Positions 8,942 to 18,105 of a DNA stretch of 64,000 nucleotides are shown here, piece by piece. The position numbers and the translations under genes were made by a program. Under the pieces are notes generated by a model that made no database searches, was not told where the DNA came from, and saw nothing but the letters and a program-made list of their open reading frames with translations. The stretch is taken from the NCBI GenBank assembly GCA_018372435.1, contig JAHAJA010000002.1, forward strand, positions 1-64,000, given 5' to 3'. The stretch's first letter is position 1; the number at the start of each line of letters is the position of its first letter. Source of the DNA: Clostridiales bacterium (GTDB taxonomy: Bacteria; Bacillota; Clostridia; Lachnospirales; Lachnospiraceae).

Positions 8942-9517
8942 ATGGAGAAAAAGAAACTGTCATTGAAAGAGATAGGAATACCAAAGCTAGTTATCATATT
9001 CATGTGTGGAATATTATTAATAATTCTTTCGTTTCCCAGTTTGTTTTCAGGAGGTGATAAAAAAAACAATACAATATCTGAGGTTTCTAACGTACCAACG
9101 ACTACATCTGCAGCTTCGTATGAGGAAGAGATGGAAGCTAGATTGAAAGAAGCATTAATGAAAGTAGAAGGGATAGGTAATGTGGAGGTAATGATCACAT
9201 TAAAGTCTTCAAAAGAAAGCGTTACGCTTAAGGATACCCCATATTCACAAGAATCACTAGATGAATCTGACAGTTCAGGTGGTGAAAGAAAGAGCACTAC
9301 AATTGATAAAAAAGAAGAAACAGTACTACAAAACAGCGGAACTGGTGGATCAACTCCATATGTGATTAAAGAATTGGAGCCAGAAATCGAAGGAGTTCTG
9401 GTAATTGCACAGGGAGGTGGTTCGCAAACAATAATCAGTGAAATTGTTGGTGCTGTAGAGGTATTATTTGATGTACCTGCACATAAAATTAAAGTAATGA
9501 AAATGAATTCTAATTAG
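8942..9517 (+). CDS. spoIIIAG: Stage III sporulation protein AG
   Basis: SpoIIIAG forms a large ring in the mother-cell side of the channel. The 191-residue protein has one membrane helix (about 15-35) and a ring-building domain split by a Ser/Asp/Glu-rich insertion. The conserved motifs are LMKVEGIGNVEVMITL and LEPEIEGVLVIAQGG. AAGGAGGG, overlapping the spoIIIAF stop, is 8 nt before the ATG. Confidence 0.95.
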   Translation: MEKKKLSLKEIGIPKLVIIFMCGILLIILSFPSLFSGGDKKNNTISEVSNVPTTTSAASYEEEMEARLKEALMKVEGIGNVEVMITLKSSKESVTLKDTPYSQESLDESDSSGGERKSTTIDKKEETVLQNSGTGGSTPYVIKELEPEIEGVLVIAQGGGSQTIISEIVGAVEVLFDVPAHKIKVMKMNSN

Positions 9518-9526
9518 GAGGTAACA

Positions 9527-10303
9527 ATGAAGAATATTCTCAAAAAGAATCAAGTAATAATAACTGCGTTAGCTATCATGATTATTGTTGCAGGATACTT
9601 ACAATTTACAAAGGATAAAGCAAATGAAGCACAACAAAGTGCAAGCAATAGTAAGGAAACAATGGAAGTTACAGATGGGGATGCACTAGATACATCTTCT
9701 AGCGATGTACTAAGTGTTGATGATGCAACAAGTGAATTACTTACAGCTGATTTGGAAAATGGTACAATGGATATCTCTGAGGAAGATAATGCAGCTTATG
9801 ATGCAGCAGCAGCTGAAACAGAAGATGGAAAGCAGACAGCAGATGCAGATGTAGCAGATAGTACTGATGCAACTGAAACTACAGCACAAGATGGTACAGA
9901 CTCAACAGGAGAAGCAGTTTTAGTTAATACTACAATCAGTGCTGATTTCTTCGCCTCTGCAAAATTAGATAGAGAACAGACGAGAGCGAAGAACAAAGAT
10001 ACGTTAATGAGCGTAGTAGATAATAACAATTTAACAGAAGCTCAGAAACAGGAAGCTCTTGATAAAGTTATTGAGATGACTGCAATTGCTGAAAAAGAAA
10101 ATGCTGCTGAAACTTGGTTAGAAGCAAAAGGTTTTGATGGAGCTGTTGTCACTATTATTGAAGGTAAAGTTGATGTAATTGTTGGTGTACATAATGCTAC
10201 AGAGCAAACTATTGCACAAATCGAAGATATCGTTAAGAATAAGACTGGTGTTACAGCAGATAAAATCACAATTAATCCAGTTGTTGTAAAAGGCGAGGAA
10301 TAA
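9527..10303 (+). CDS. spoIIIAH: Stage III sporulation protein AH
   Basis: SpoIIIAH crosses the mother-cell membrane and pairs with forespore SpoIIQ; its C-terminal domain is YscJ/FliF-like. The 258-residue protein has one N-terminal helix (about 8-25), a long Ala/Asp/Thr/Glu-rich linker (about 35-135) and a conserved C-terminal domain starting near FFASAKLDREQTRAKNK. The linker makes it longer than the 218-residue Bacillus subtilis protein. AGGAGG overlaps the spoIIIAG stop codon. This ends the operon; no intrinsic terminator is seen directly after it. Confidence 0.93.
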   Translation: MKNILKKNQVIITALAIMIIVAGYLQFTKDKANEAQQSASNSKETMEVTDGDALDTSSSDVLSVDDATSELLTADLENGTMDISEEDNAAYDAAAAETEDGKQTADADVADSTDATETTAQDGTDSTGEAVLVNTTISADFFASAKLDREQTRAKNKDTLMSVVDNNNLTEAQKQEALDKVIEMTAIAEKENAAETWLEAKGFDGAVVTIIEGKVDVIVGVHNATEQTIAQIEDIVKNKTGVTADKITINPVVVKGEE

Positions 10304-10320
10304 TACACGACATCATATTT

Positions 10321-10334
10321 TGTGTTATAACACA
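10321..10334. promoter_or_regulatory. 14-bp perfect palindrome, possible operator
   Basis: TGTGTTATAACACA is a perfect 14-bp palindrome 17 bp after the spoIIIAH stop and 32 bp before the -35 box of the asp23 promoter. Its TGTG-N6-CACA shape resembles binding sites of CRP/FNR or Rex regulators. No regulator can be named. Confidence 0.35.
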
Positions 10335-10365
10335 TAAATTTGGTAATACTATAATTAAGAATAAC

Positions 10366-10393
10366 TTGCAAAACGGTGTAAGTTTGTTATAAT
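10366..10393 (+). promoter_or_regulatory. Sigma-A-type promoter of asp23
   Basis: TTGCAA (10366-10371) and TATAAT (10388-10393) are 16 bp apart and about 65 bp before asp23. This separates vegetative expression of asp23 and the nus/xse/isp genes from the sporulation operon upstream. Confidence 0.7.
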
Positions 10394-10456
10394 AAACATA
10401 GTAATACCTGATGTGTAACAGAAGGTTACCAAGATGTAAACAGGAGGTAATTAGCG

Positions 10457-10834
10457 TTGAGTAAAGAACGAGAGAATAAAACTAACTATAGAATACATTC
10501 AGAAGGTAGTATTGGCGAAGTTCGTATCGCGGATGAAGTTGTTGCAATTATTGCAGGATTAGCTGCTACGGAAGTTGAAGGTGTAGCTGCAATGAATGGT
10601 AACATTACGAACGAACTTGTCAGCAAACTTGGGATGAAGAATCTTTCCAAGGGAGTTAAAGTTGAGGTCGGACCAGAATCTGTGTCAGTAGATTTAGCAA
10701 TTACGTTAGAGTATGGCTGCAGCATTCCAAAGACTTCAGAAGCAGTTCAAGAGAAAGTTAAATTAGCAATTGAAAATATGACTGGATTAAACGTTTCCGA
10801 AGTAAATGTTCGTATTGCTGGAGTTAATGTATAG
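10457..10834 (+). CDS. Asp23/Gls24 family envelope stress protein
   Basis: A 125-residue member of the Asp23/Gls24 (YqhY-like) family of membrane-associated proteins. The motif GSIGEVRIADEVVAIIAGLAA near the N terminus and VSEVNVRIAGV at the C terminus are typical. The start is TTG at 10457, 9 nt after AGGAGG. YqhY is next to nusB in Bacillus subtilis as here, where it has been linked to control of fatty acid synthesis; the accBC genes that neighbour it there are missing in this window. A terminator follows directly. Confidence 0.9.
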   Translation: MSKERENKTNYRIHSEGSIGEVRIADEVVAIIAGLAATEVEGVAAMNGNITNELVSKLGMKNLSKGVKVEVGPESVSVDLAITLEYGCSIPKTSEAVQEKVKLAIENMTGLNVSEVNVRIAGVNV

Positions 10835-10870
10835 TCATTACCTTTCGTTAGAGTGGAACGGGTGCTTCAA

Positions 10871-10900
10871 CCCCGCACTTAAGGTGCGGGGATATTTTTT
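10871..10900 (+). terminator. Intrinsic terminator after asp23
   Basis: CCCCGCAC pairs with GTGCGGGG (10871-10878 with 10884-10891) around a 5-nt loop, followed by ATATTTTTT. Confidence 0.9.
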
Positions 10901-10956
10901 GATTTCTGGCAAAATATGCTAGATATTATACGGATGGATAACGCAGGAGGATTTTG

Positions 10957-11352
10957 ATGAATAGAAGAGAAAGTAGAGAACATTTATTCAGAATGTTATT
11001 TCGTAAGGAATTTCATGATTCGACAGAATTAAATGAACAGATAAAATTGTATTTTGATTTATTAGAAGAGCCATCAGAGAAAGATCTTTCTTATCTGAAA
11101 GTGAAATTTGATATGATAATGGAACGTCTTGGTGACATTGATGCTATGATTGAACAAGTTACAGAAGGCTGGAAGATAAATCGTATTGGTAAAGTTGATT
11201 TAACAATCCTACGTTTGGCTGTATATGAGATGAAATATGATGATGATGTACCAACAAAAGTAGCAATTAATGAAGCAGTTGAGATTGCTAAGATATTTGG
11301 AGAAGATAATTCACCAGGATTTATTAATGGTGTATTAGCTAAGATAGTGTAA
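10957..11352 (+). CDS. nusB: Transcription antitermination factor NusB
   Basis: NusB joins NusE (ribosomal protein S10) on boxA RNA for antitermination of rRNA operons. The 131-residue all-helical protein shows the family motifs RESREHLFRMLF, NRIGKVDLTILRLAVYEM and VAINEAVEIAKIFGEDNSPGFINGVL. ATG at 10957 is 6 nt after AGGAGG; the in-frame TTG one codon earlier is too close. It starts the run nusB-xseA-xseB-ispA-dxs-tlyA-nadK-argR. Confidence 0.95.
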   Translation: MNRRESREHLFRMLFRKEFHDSTELNEQIKLYFDLLEEPSEKDLSYLKVKFDMIMERLGDIDAMIEQVTEGWKINRIGKVDLTILRLAVYEMKYDDDVPTKVAINEAVEIAKIFGEDNSPGFINGVLAKIV

Positions 11353-11409
11353 AAGTACACCTATTGAGAAACGATAAAACTTGCAAGTAATAGAAGGGAC
11401 GTAACGAGT

Positions 11410-12618
11410 ATGGATCATGTATATACGGTGACACAAATTAATCTATATATTAAGGACATGTTTGCCAGAGATTATGCTTTGAATCGTATCTACGTGAAAG
11501 GTGAGGTCTCGAATTGCAAATACCATACATCTGGACATATTTATTTTACTTTAAAGGATTCAAAAGGACAGATGGCTTGCGTTATGTTCGCGGGTCAAAG
11601 AAGTGGACTAGCTTTTCGCTTACAAGAAGGACAGAGCGTAATAGTCCTTGGTAGTATCAGTGTATATGAACGAGATGGTAAGTACCAGATGTATGCAAGA
11701 GAAATACTTCTTGATGGAGCAGGCGTGCTTTATCAGAAATTTGAGGAACTTAAAAAACAATTAGATAGTGAGGGACTTTTTGATCAAGAGTTCAAAAAGT
11801 TAATTAAACAATATCCTAATAAGGTAGGTATCGTAACTGCCAAAACAGGAGCAGCGATTCAAGATATGATTAATGTTACAACAAGAAGAAATCCGTTCGT
11901 ACAGTTAATTCTGTATCCTGCTCTTGTGCAAGGGGAGGCAGCCGCAGCCTCCATAGTAAAAGGAATTAAGTACCTAGATTCGTATGGAGTAGATACGATT
12001 ATCGTTGGGCGTGGTGGTGGATCAATTGAAGATCTATGGGCGTTTAACGAAGAAGTTGTAGCGAGAGCAATCTTTTCTTGTAATACTCCTGTTATATCGG
12101 CAGTAGGACATGAGACAGACACAACAATTGCAGATTACGTAGCAGATTTACGAGCGCCGACACCATCAGCCGCAGCAGAACTGGTGACAGGTGATATTCG
12201 TGATTTGTTCGATGATATACAGTCATACAAACGCACGCTGCAATTCCACATGAGACAGAAGTTGCAGATAGCAAGAAATCAACTACGTCAGTATCAATTG
12301 CAATTAGAGCATGCAAGCCCGTTGTATCAAGTGAATCAAAAGCGGCAGTATCTTATGGACCGTGAAAATCGTTTACATTATTTGATGAAACAACGTGTGC
12401 TTGAGAATAGACATCGGTTAGACATCTTAACTGAGCGTATGAAGGGGCTATCACCTCTTGATAAGTTAAGTAAAGGGTATGCGATTGTTACAGATGAAAA
12501 GCAGAATGTTATCCGTAGTGTGAATGGGTTGACGGCTGGTGATGCAATCAAGGTTGAATTGATGGATGGAGATGTGACGGCATCTGTTATGTCTATACAG
12601 AGTAGGAGGCGTGAATAA
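11410..12618 (+). CDS. xseA: Exodeoxyribonuclease VII large subunit
   Basis: XseA is the catalytic subunit of the single-strand-specific exonuclease VII. The 402-residue protein has an N-terminal OB fold (about 1-100), then the nuclease domain with IIVGRGGGSIEDLWAFNEE and SAVGHETDTTIADYVADLRAPTPSAAAE, followed by a long coiled coil (about 265-350). The stop overlaps the xseB start (TAATG), so the two subunits are translationally coupled. Confidence 0.96.
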   Translation: MDHVYTVTQINLYIKDMFARDYALNRIYVKGEVSNCKYHTSGHIYFTLKDSKGQMACVMFAGQRSGLAFRLQEGQSVIVLGSISVYERDGKYQMYAREILLDGAGVLYQKFEELKKQLDSEGLFDQEFKKLIKQYPNKVGIVTAKTGAAIQDMINVTTRRNPFVQLILYPALVQGEAAAASIVKGIKYLDSYGVDTIIVGRGGGSIEDLWAFNEEVVARAIFSCNTPVISAVGHETDTTIADYVADLRAPTPSAAAELVTGDIRDLFDDIQSYKRTLQFHMRQKLQIARNQLRQYQLQLEHASPLYQVNQKRQYLMDRENRLHYLMKQRVLENRHRLDILTERMKGLSPLDKLSKGYAIVTDEKQNVIRSVNGLTAGDAIKVELMDGDVTASVMSIQSRRRE

Positions 12619-12824
12619 TGGCAAAAACATTAGAAGCTTCTTTTGAGGAGCTAGAACAAATAATTGGGCAATTAGAGAATCCAGAGGTTAGTCTTGATGA
12701 TTCTTTTAAATTATATAATGCAGGAATGAAACTACTTAAATCATGTAATGATTCTATAGATAAAGTTGAGAAAAAGATCCTTGTACTTAGCGAAGAAGGA
12801 GATCAAACCGAACATGAACTTTAA
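12618..12824 (+). CDS. xseB: Exodeoxyribonuclease VII small subunit
   Basis: The 68-residue protein is the normal size for XseB and carries SFEELEQIIGQLENPEVSLDDSFKLYNAGMKL. Several small subunits bind the coiled coil of XseA. AGGAGG in the xseA tail serves its ATG. Its 3' end overlaps the ispA start by 11 nt. Confidence 0.95.
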   Translation: MAKTLEASFEELEQIIGQLENPEVSLDDSFKLYNAGMKLLKSCNDSIDKVEKKILVLSEEGDQTEHEL

Positions 12825-13758
12825 AGAAGAATTCGAAAAAAGGGTAGAGAATATAGAACGAGTAATAAGAGATTACTTACCAGAAGAGACAGGATATCAA
12901 AAGACTGTCTTAGAAGCGATGAATTATAGTGTACTAGCAGGTGGTAAACGTCTTAGACCAATGTTAATGGGGGAGACATTTTGCCTGTTTGACGGAAAGA
13001 ATAAGAAAGAAATTGAGCCTTTTATGGCTGCTATAGAAATGATTCATACGTACTCTTTGGTACACGATGATTTACCAGCAATGGATGATGATGAATATCG
13101 TAGAGGAAGAAAGACCACTCATGTCGTATTCGGGGAAGCAATCGGAATACTAGCAGGAGATGGTCTGCTTAATTTTGCGTATGAAACTGCTTGCAAGGGT
13201 TATCAATATAGCTTTAATGATGAAAATCTTGATAACCTAGATGAACAAATGTTATTGGAACGGTTAAAACATAGTAATCGAATCATGAAAGCAATGAATG
13301 TACTTGCGAAAAAACCGGGTGTTTATGGAATGCTTGGTGGGCAGGTTATTGATGTACAGGCAACAGGTCATGCAATTGATAAAGATAGATTAGATGTAAT
13401 CTATGAATGGAAAACAGGAGCATTGATTGAGGCGTCTATGATGATCGGGGCTATACTTGCAGGGGCGAGTGACTTTGAAGTGGAAGTGGTTAGAAAGATA
13501 GCTCTTTCAATCGGTCTAGCATTTCAAATTCAGGATGATATCTTAGATGAGACTAGTACGATGCAAGTTCTTGGGAAACCAATTCATAGCGATGAGAAAA
13601 ACGAGAAAACTACCTATGTAACCTTGTTTGGTTTAGATAAAGCTAAAGAGTTTGTTGAAGAATTATCCAATCAAGCAATTGAACAATATCAGTCATTGAA
13701 TAAGAAGAATGAGTATCTTGAAAAATTAATCTACTATTTAATAGACAGGGAAAAATAA
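12814..13758 (+). CDS. ispA: Farnesyl/geranyl diphosphate synthase
   Basis: This trans-prenyltransferase condenses dimethylallyl diphosphate with isopentenyl diphosphate. The 314-residue protein has GGKRLRPML, the first Asp-rich motif HDDLPAMDDD, RRGRKTTH and the second motif QDDILD. ATG at 12814 is preferred because AAGGAG is 12 nt upstream within xseB and the protein then begins at a normal family position. The frame opens earlier (12766), but that extension has no homology-like content. Next to dxs, it supplies precursors for undecaprenyl phosphate and quinones. Confidence 0.94.
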   Translation: MNFKEEFEKRVENIERVIRDYLPEETGYQKTVLEAMNYSVLAGGKRLRPMLMGETFCLFDGKNKKEIEPFMAAIEMIHTYSLVHDDLPAMDDDEYRRGRKTTHVVFGEAIGILAGDGLLNFAYETACKGYQYSFNDENLDNLDEQMLLERLKHSNRIMKAMNVLAKKPGVYGMLGGQVIDVQATGHAIDKDRLDVIYEWKTGALIEASMMIGAILAGASDFEVEVVRKIALSIGLAFQIQDDILDETSTMQVLGKPIHSDEKNEKTTYVTLFGLDKAKEFVEELSNQAIEQYQSLNKKNEYLEKLIYYLIDREK

Positions 13759-15674
13759 TGGAAGAAAAAATAAAAGTAGCTTTGACAGCGTCAAATATAT
13801 TAAACAATATTAATAAACCAAATGACATTAAGAAAGTTTCTGCTGATGAATATTCAGCACTGGCAACTGAAATCCGAGAATTCTTGATTTCGAATATCAG
13901 TGTAACTGGTGGACATTTAGCATCTAACTTAGGTGTTGTTGAATTGACTATGGCACTACACTTGTCCTTAAACTTTCCAGAAGATAGGTTAGTTTGGGAT
14001 GTAGGTCATCAAGCTTACACACATAAAATATTAACTGGTAGAAAAGAAGGCTTTCGTAAACTAAGAACGTACGAAGGCCTAAGTGGTTTTCCAAAGATAA
14101 AAGAAAGTGACTGTGATGCCTTTGATACAGGACATAGTTCCACCTCGATATCAGCTGCCCTTGGTTTAGCTAAAGCCAGAGATTTGCAGAAAGAAAACTA
14201 TAATGTGTTTGCTGTAATTGGGGATGGAGCGCTATCGGGCGGAATGTCGTTTGAAGCTTTGAATAATGCGGCAAGACTTCAATCTAATATGGTTATAATT
14301 TTGAATGATAATAATATGTCCATTAATGAGAATGTTGGTGGAATGGCAACCTACCTTGGGAAAGTACGTACCAGTGTAAAATATAATGGATTTAAAGAAG
14401 GTATCGAGCGAGCACTGTCAACTTTGCCAAAAGGGAAATCAGTAATCGATCGGTTACGTCGTTCTAAGGATAGTATAAAACGATTGTTCATACCGGGAAT
14501 GTTATTTGAAGATATGGGACTTACCTATATAGGGCCGATCGATGGTCATAATATCGAACAACTATTATCGGCAATTAACAGTGCAAAAAATATGAAGGAA
14601 GCAGTAATTATTCATGTGATTACGAAAAAAGGAAAAGGATATAAATTGGCAGAAAAAAATCCTTCCAAATATCATGGAATTGATCCTTTTGTAATTGAGA
14701 CTGGTGAAGTTAAGAAGAAGAATACCAAGAGTACCCTAAGTTATACAGATAAATTTGCGAAAACATTAGTTTCTTTAGCAGAAAAGGATGAGAAGATAGT
14801 TGCAATAACGGCAGCAATGCCGTCGGGTACTGGATTGATTAAGTTTGCGAAGAGATATCCAAAACGATTCTTTGATGTGGGTATTGCAGAGGAACATGCA
14901 GTAACATTTGCAGCAGGATTAGCGGTTGGTGGTATGAAACCAGTCGTAGCAATTTATTCCACTTTCTTGCAAAGGGCATACGATCAACTGTTACATGATG
15001 TATGTATTAATTCACTACCTGTCGTGTTTGCAATTGACCGTGCAGGGATTGTTGGAAGTGATGGAGAGACACATCAAGGTATATTTGATATCTCTTATCT
15101 ACTCACTATGCCAAATATGACAGTGATGGCGCCAAAGAATGGACAGGAATTTGAAGATATGCTTACGTTTGCAGTAACGCATAATGGACCTGTAGCAATA
15201 CGTTATCCAAGAGGTAAAGTTTATTCAGGGCTTGGTGAGTTTCAAGCACCGATTGAATATGGAAAAAGTGAATTATTATACAGTGAAAAGGATATTCTTT
15301 TACTAGCATATGGTAATATGGTAGAGGTTGCTAATGAGGTAAGGAATCAATTAAAAGAACAAGGCTATTCTGTGAGTTTAGTGAATGTTCGATTTGTAGC
15401 TCCATTTGATGAAGAATTACTGACAAAACTCTTACCAACACATAGATATGTCGTTACTTTAGAGGAAAATATCAGTTCGGGTGGATTTGGACAAAAAATA
15501 GTTGGATTTTTATGCAAAAATAATTATAATGATAATAGATGCATTCGTATTTCACTTCCGGATGCATTCATACCACAAGGCGATGCTGATTTGTTAAGAA
15601 GAGAGTATGGAATAGATGCACAGTCTGTGGTGAACAAAATTCTTAGTGAAGTGGAAATCAGTAATCGAATGTAG
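13758..15674 (+). CDS. dxs: 1-deoxy-D-xylulose-5-phosphate synthase
   Basis: Dxs makes DXP from pyruvate and glyceraldehyde-3-phosphate with thiamine diphosphate, the first step of the MEP isoprenoid pathway. The 638-residue protein has HQAYTHKILTGR, the thiamine-binding GDGALSGGMSFEALNNA, the catalytic region DVGIAEEHAVTFAAGLA and DRAGIVGSDGETHQG. The start overlaps the ispA stop (TAATG). Confidence 0.97.
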   Translation: MEEKIKVALTASNILNNINKPNDIKKVSADEYSALATEIREFLISNISVTGGHLASNLGVVELTMALHLSLNFPEDRLVWDVGHQAYTHKILTGRKEGFRKLRTYEGLSGFPKIKESDCDAFDTGHSSTSISAALGLAKARDLQKENYNVFAVIGDGALSGGMSFEALNNAARLQSNMVIILNDNNMSINENVGGMATYLGKVRTSVKYNGFKEGIERALSTLPKGKSVIDRLRRSKDSIKRLFIPGMLFEDMGLTYIGPIDGHNIEQLLSAINSAKNMKEAVIIHVITKKGKGYKLAEKNPSKYHGIDPFVIETGEVKKKNTKSTLSYTDKFAKTLVSLAEKDEKIVAITAAMPSGTGLIKFAKRYPKRFFDVGIAEEHAVTFAAGLAVGGMKPVVAIYSTFLQRAYDQLLHDVCINSLPVVFAIDRAGIVGSDGETHQGIFDISYLLTMPNMTVMAPKNGQEFEDMLTFAVTHNGPVAIRYPRGKVYSGLGEFQAPIEYGKSELLYSEKDILLLAYGNMVEVANEVRNQLKEQGYSVSLVNVRFVAPFDEELLTKLLPTHRYVVTLEENISSGGFGQKIVGFLCKNNYNDNRCIRISLPDAFIPQGDADLLRREYGIDAQSVVNKILSEVEISNRM

Positions 15675-15689
15675 TTAAACGAGGTGCTT

Positions 15690-16583
15690 ATGAAAGAACG
15701 TTTAGATGTATTATTGGTTCAGCGTAACTTAGCCGAATCAAGAGAGAAAGCAAAAGCAATCATCATGTGTGGGAATGTTTTTGTTGAAGGACAAAGAGAA
15801 GATAAAGCAGGTAGCATGTTTGCTGATGATGTGGAGATTGAAGTAAAAGGACATTCTATGAAATATGTTAGCCGAGGTGGTTTCAAATTAGAAAAAGCAA
15901 TCGAAGAATATGGTGTATCAGTACAGGATAAAGTTTGTATGGATGTAGGTTCTTCAACAGGTGGTTTTACGGATTGCATGTTGCAAAACGGTGCTGTTAA
16001 AGTGTATGCAGTTGATGTAGGGACAAACCAGTTAGCTTGGTCATTACGTTCAGACGATAGAGTCGTAAGCATGGAAAAGACGAATATTCGATATGTTACA
16101 AGTGAAGATATTAAAGAACCAATAGCATTTGCTTCCATTGATGTCGCTTTCATATCTCTAACCAAGGTATTAATTCCTGTAAGAAATCTCTTAGATGAGA
16201 AAGGACAAGTGGTCTGCTTGATTAAACCACAGTTTGAAGCAGGTAGAGAAAAGGTTGGTAAAAAGGGCGTTGTACGTGAGAAGAGCGTTCATATAGAAGT
16301 TATTGAGAAAGTGATTAAGTATGCGGTAGCGATAGGATTTACTGTGTTGAATCTTGATTATTCGCCTATTAAAGGTCCAGAAGGCAATATTGAATATCTG
16401 TTATATATTGAAAAGAATGAAGAAGGTAAACAAGTAATTGAAGACGGGGAAGAAAACGGTTTGGAAGTAAACATTATAGATGTTTCGATTGATGAATGCA
16501 ATAAGTCGGTACAAAACGAAGCAATCAGGGATCTTAATATGTTTATTAGAGAAACAGTTGCAAAGGCACATACTTCTCTGTAA
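15690..16583 (+). CDS. tlyA: TlyA family rRNA methyltransferase/hemolysin-like protein
   Basis: The 297-residue protein has an N-terminal S4 RNA-binding domain (ERLDVLLVQRNLAESREKAK) and an FtsJ/RrmJ methyltransferase domain. The SAM loop is CMDVGSSTGGFTDCML, and the K-D-K-E residues are visible in GGFKLEKA, IDVAFISL, LIKPQFEAG and GPEGNIEYLL. Family members 2'-O-methylate 16S and 23S rRNA. ATG at 15690 follows GAGG by 5 nt; the GTG at 15684 overlaps that site. In Bacillus subtilis the homologue (yqxC) has the same position between dxs and argR. Confidence 0.92.
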   Translation: MKERLDVLLVQRNLAESREKAKAIIMCGNVFVEGQREDKAGSMFADDVEIEVKGHSMKYVSRGGFKLEKAIEEYGVSVQDKVCMDVGSSTGGFTDCMLQNGAVKVYAVDVGTNQLAWSLRSDDRVVSMEKTNIRYVTSEDIKEPIAFASIDVAFISLTKVLIPVRNLLDEKGQVVCLIKPQFEAGREKVGKKGVVREKSVHIEVIEKVIKYAVAIGFTVLNLDYSPIKGPEGNIEYLLYIEKNEEGKQVIEDGEENGLEVNIIDVSIDECNKSVQNEAIRDLNMFIRETVAKAHTSL

Positions 16584-16610
16584 GTCTAATAGAAGGGCTC
16601 GGTATTAGCG

Positions 16611-17465
16611 ATGAATAATTTCTGCATTATAACCAATATTGATAAAGATTGTGATTTCAAAACCACAAAATTAATACAAGAGTACCTGATTAGTAAAGGC
16701 AAGAGATGTTTTATATCAACAGAGCCAAGTACAGTAGGTACGAGTGATGATAAAATAGATGTATCATGGATTACAGATGATACAGATTGTGTAATCGTAC
16801 TTGGCGGGGATGGAACGATTATTCGTGCTGCTACAGATTTGTATACAAAGGAGATTCCGCTGTTAGGGATTAATCTAGGAACTTTGGGATTTCTTGCAGA
16901 GATTGAAAAGCAAGACATAATACCAGCAATTGATAGTTTACTGGAAGAAGATATACAGATTCAAAAAAGGATGATGCTTTATGGGAATGTTTCTCGTAAT
17001 AATCAAACTATGTACGAGGACTATGCTTTGAATGATATTGTTATAAGCCGGAGCGGTTTCTCGAGAATTATCTGTGTCAGTGTCTACGTGAATGATATTC
17101 TAGTTGATACATATCACGGGGATGGTGTTATAATAGCAACGCCTACAGGATCTACTGGGTATAATCTTTCGGCGGGAGGACCTGTTGCAGCGCCTAGTTC
17201 TAATGTGATGATGATTACCCCGATTTGTCCGCATACCATGAGTCAACGTAGTGTATTAGTATCTTCTGATGATGAAATTACCATTTTAATAGATAAGAGT
17301 AAGAAAACACAGAAAGAAGAAGCAATTGCAACATTTGACGGTAGAATGGGAATGGAATTAGAAGCGGGTGATGAGATTCGAATCAAGAGAGCTGAGAAAG
17401 TTACAAAGTTAATTAAGATAAATCAAAAGAGTTTTTACGAGATTCTTAGAAGCAAATTAAGATAG
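16611..17465 (+). CDS. nadK: NAD kinase
   Basis: NAD kinase phosphorylates NAD to NADP. The 284-residue protein shows the GGDGT motif (VLGGDGTIIRAA), NLGTLGFLAEIE, and PTGSTGYNLSAGGP with the following PICPHTMSQR. The ribosome site (AGAAGGG) is about 13 nt from the ATG and is weak. It lies 27 nt after tlyA. Confidence 0.95.
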   Translation: MNNFCIITNIDKDCDFKTTKLIQEYLISKGKRCFISTEPSTVGTSDDKIDVSWITDDTDCVIVLGGDGTIIRAATDLYTKEIPLLGINLGTLGFLAEIEKQDIIPAIDSLLEEDIQIQKRMMLYGNVSRNNQTMYEDYALNDIVISRSGFSRIICVSVYVNDILVDTYHGDGVIIATPTGSTGYNLSAGGPVAAPSSNVMMITPICPHTMSQRSVLVSSDDEITILIDKSKKTQKEEAIATFDGRMGMELEAGDEIRIKRAEKVTKLIKINQKSFYEILRSKLR

Positions 17466-17499
17466 TAATAGATCTATAATAAAATTTTAGGAGGTAAGT

Positions 17500-17970
17500 A
17501 TGAAGATTAAACGTCAGACGAAAATAATTGAGTTAATTACGAAGAATGATGTAGAAACACAGGAAGAATTAGCTGAGTTACTGAATGCGGCGGGTTATAA
17601 TGTTACACAAGCGACTATCTCAAGAGATATTCGTGAATTAAAATTAACAAAAGTATCTTCTGAAAAAGGTAAACAAAAGTATATTGTATTACAAAAACAA
17701 GAAGCAGGTCTTAGTGAAAAATTCGTTCGTGTACTTCGCGATGGATTCGTGTCTATGGACCGTGCACAAAATATCATGGTTATAAAAACAGTTTCTGGTA
17801 TGGCAATGGCTGTTGCTGCTGCATTAGATGCGCTACACATTAACGGAATTGTAGGTTGTATTGCAGGTGATGATACAATTATGTGTGCAATTCGTACCGT
17901 AGAAGATACCATTGAAGTTATGGAGAAAGTGAATAAGTTAGTTAGTGCAAGAAGTGATAGTTTCTTCTAA
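17500..17970 (+). CDS. argR: Arginine repressor
   Basis: ArgR is an arginine-sensing hexameric regulator. The 156-residue protein has an N-terminal winged helix (QEELAELLNAAGYNVTQATISRD) and a C-terminal oligomerisation/arginine-binding domain with IAGDDTIMCAIRT. AGGAGG precedes the ATG. In many Firmicutes argR is followed directly by recN; here about 13 kb of other genes intervene. Confidence 0.95.
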   Translation: MKIKRQTKIIELITKNDVETQEELAELLNAAGYNVTQATISRDIRELKLTKVSSEKGKQKYIVLQKQEAGLSEKFVRVLRDGFVSMDRAQNIMVIKTVSGMAMAVAAALDALHINGIVGCIAGDDTIMCAIRTVEDTIEVMEKVNKLVSARSDSFF

Positions 17971-17989
17971 GATGTATTCATTCCTAAAC

Positions 17990-18018
17990 TTGATTGTATG
18001 AACAAAACGTGATAAAAT
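17990..18018 (+). promoter_or_regulatory. Sigma-A-type promoter of yebC
   Basis: TTGATT (17990-17995) and TAAAAT (18013-18018) with exact 17-bp spacing lie about 90 bp before yebC. Confidence 0.6.
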
Positions 18019-18105
18019 AGTTCAGTTAGTGTATAGAAACGTAACGAAACAGTTGTTTTATATACAAGATAGATTTTGACAGAATAGATATAAAGGAGAA
18101 TTGAT

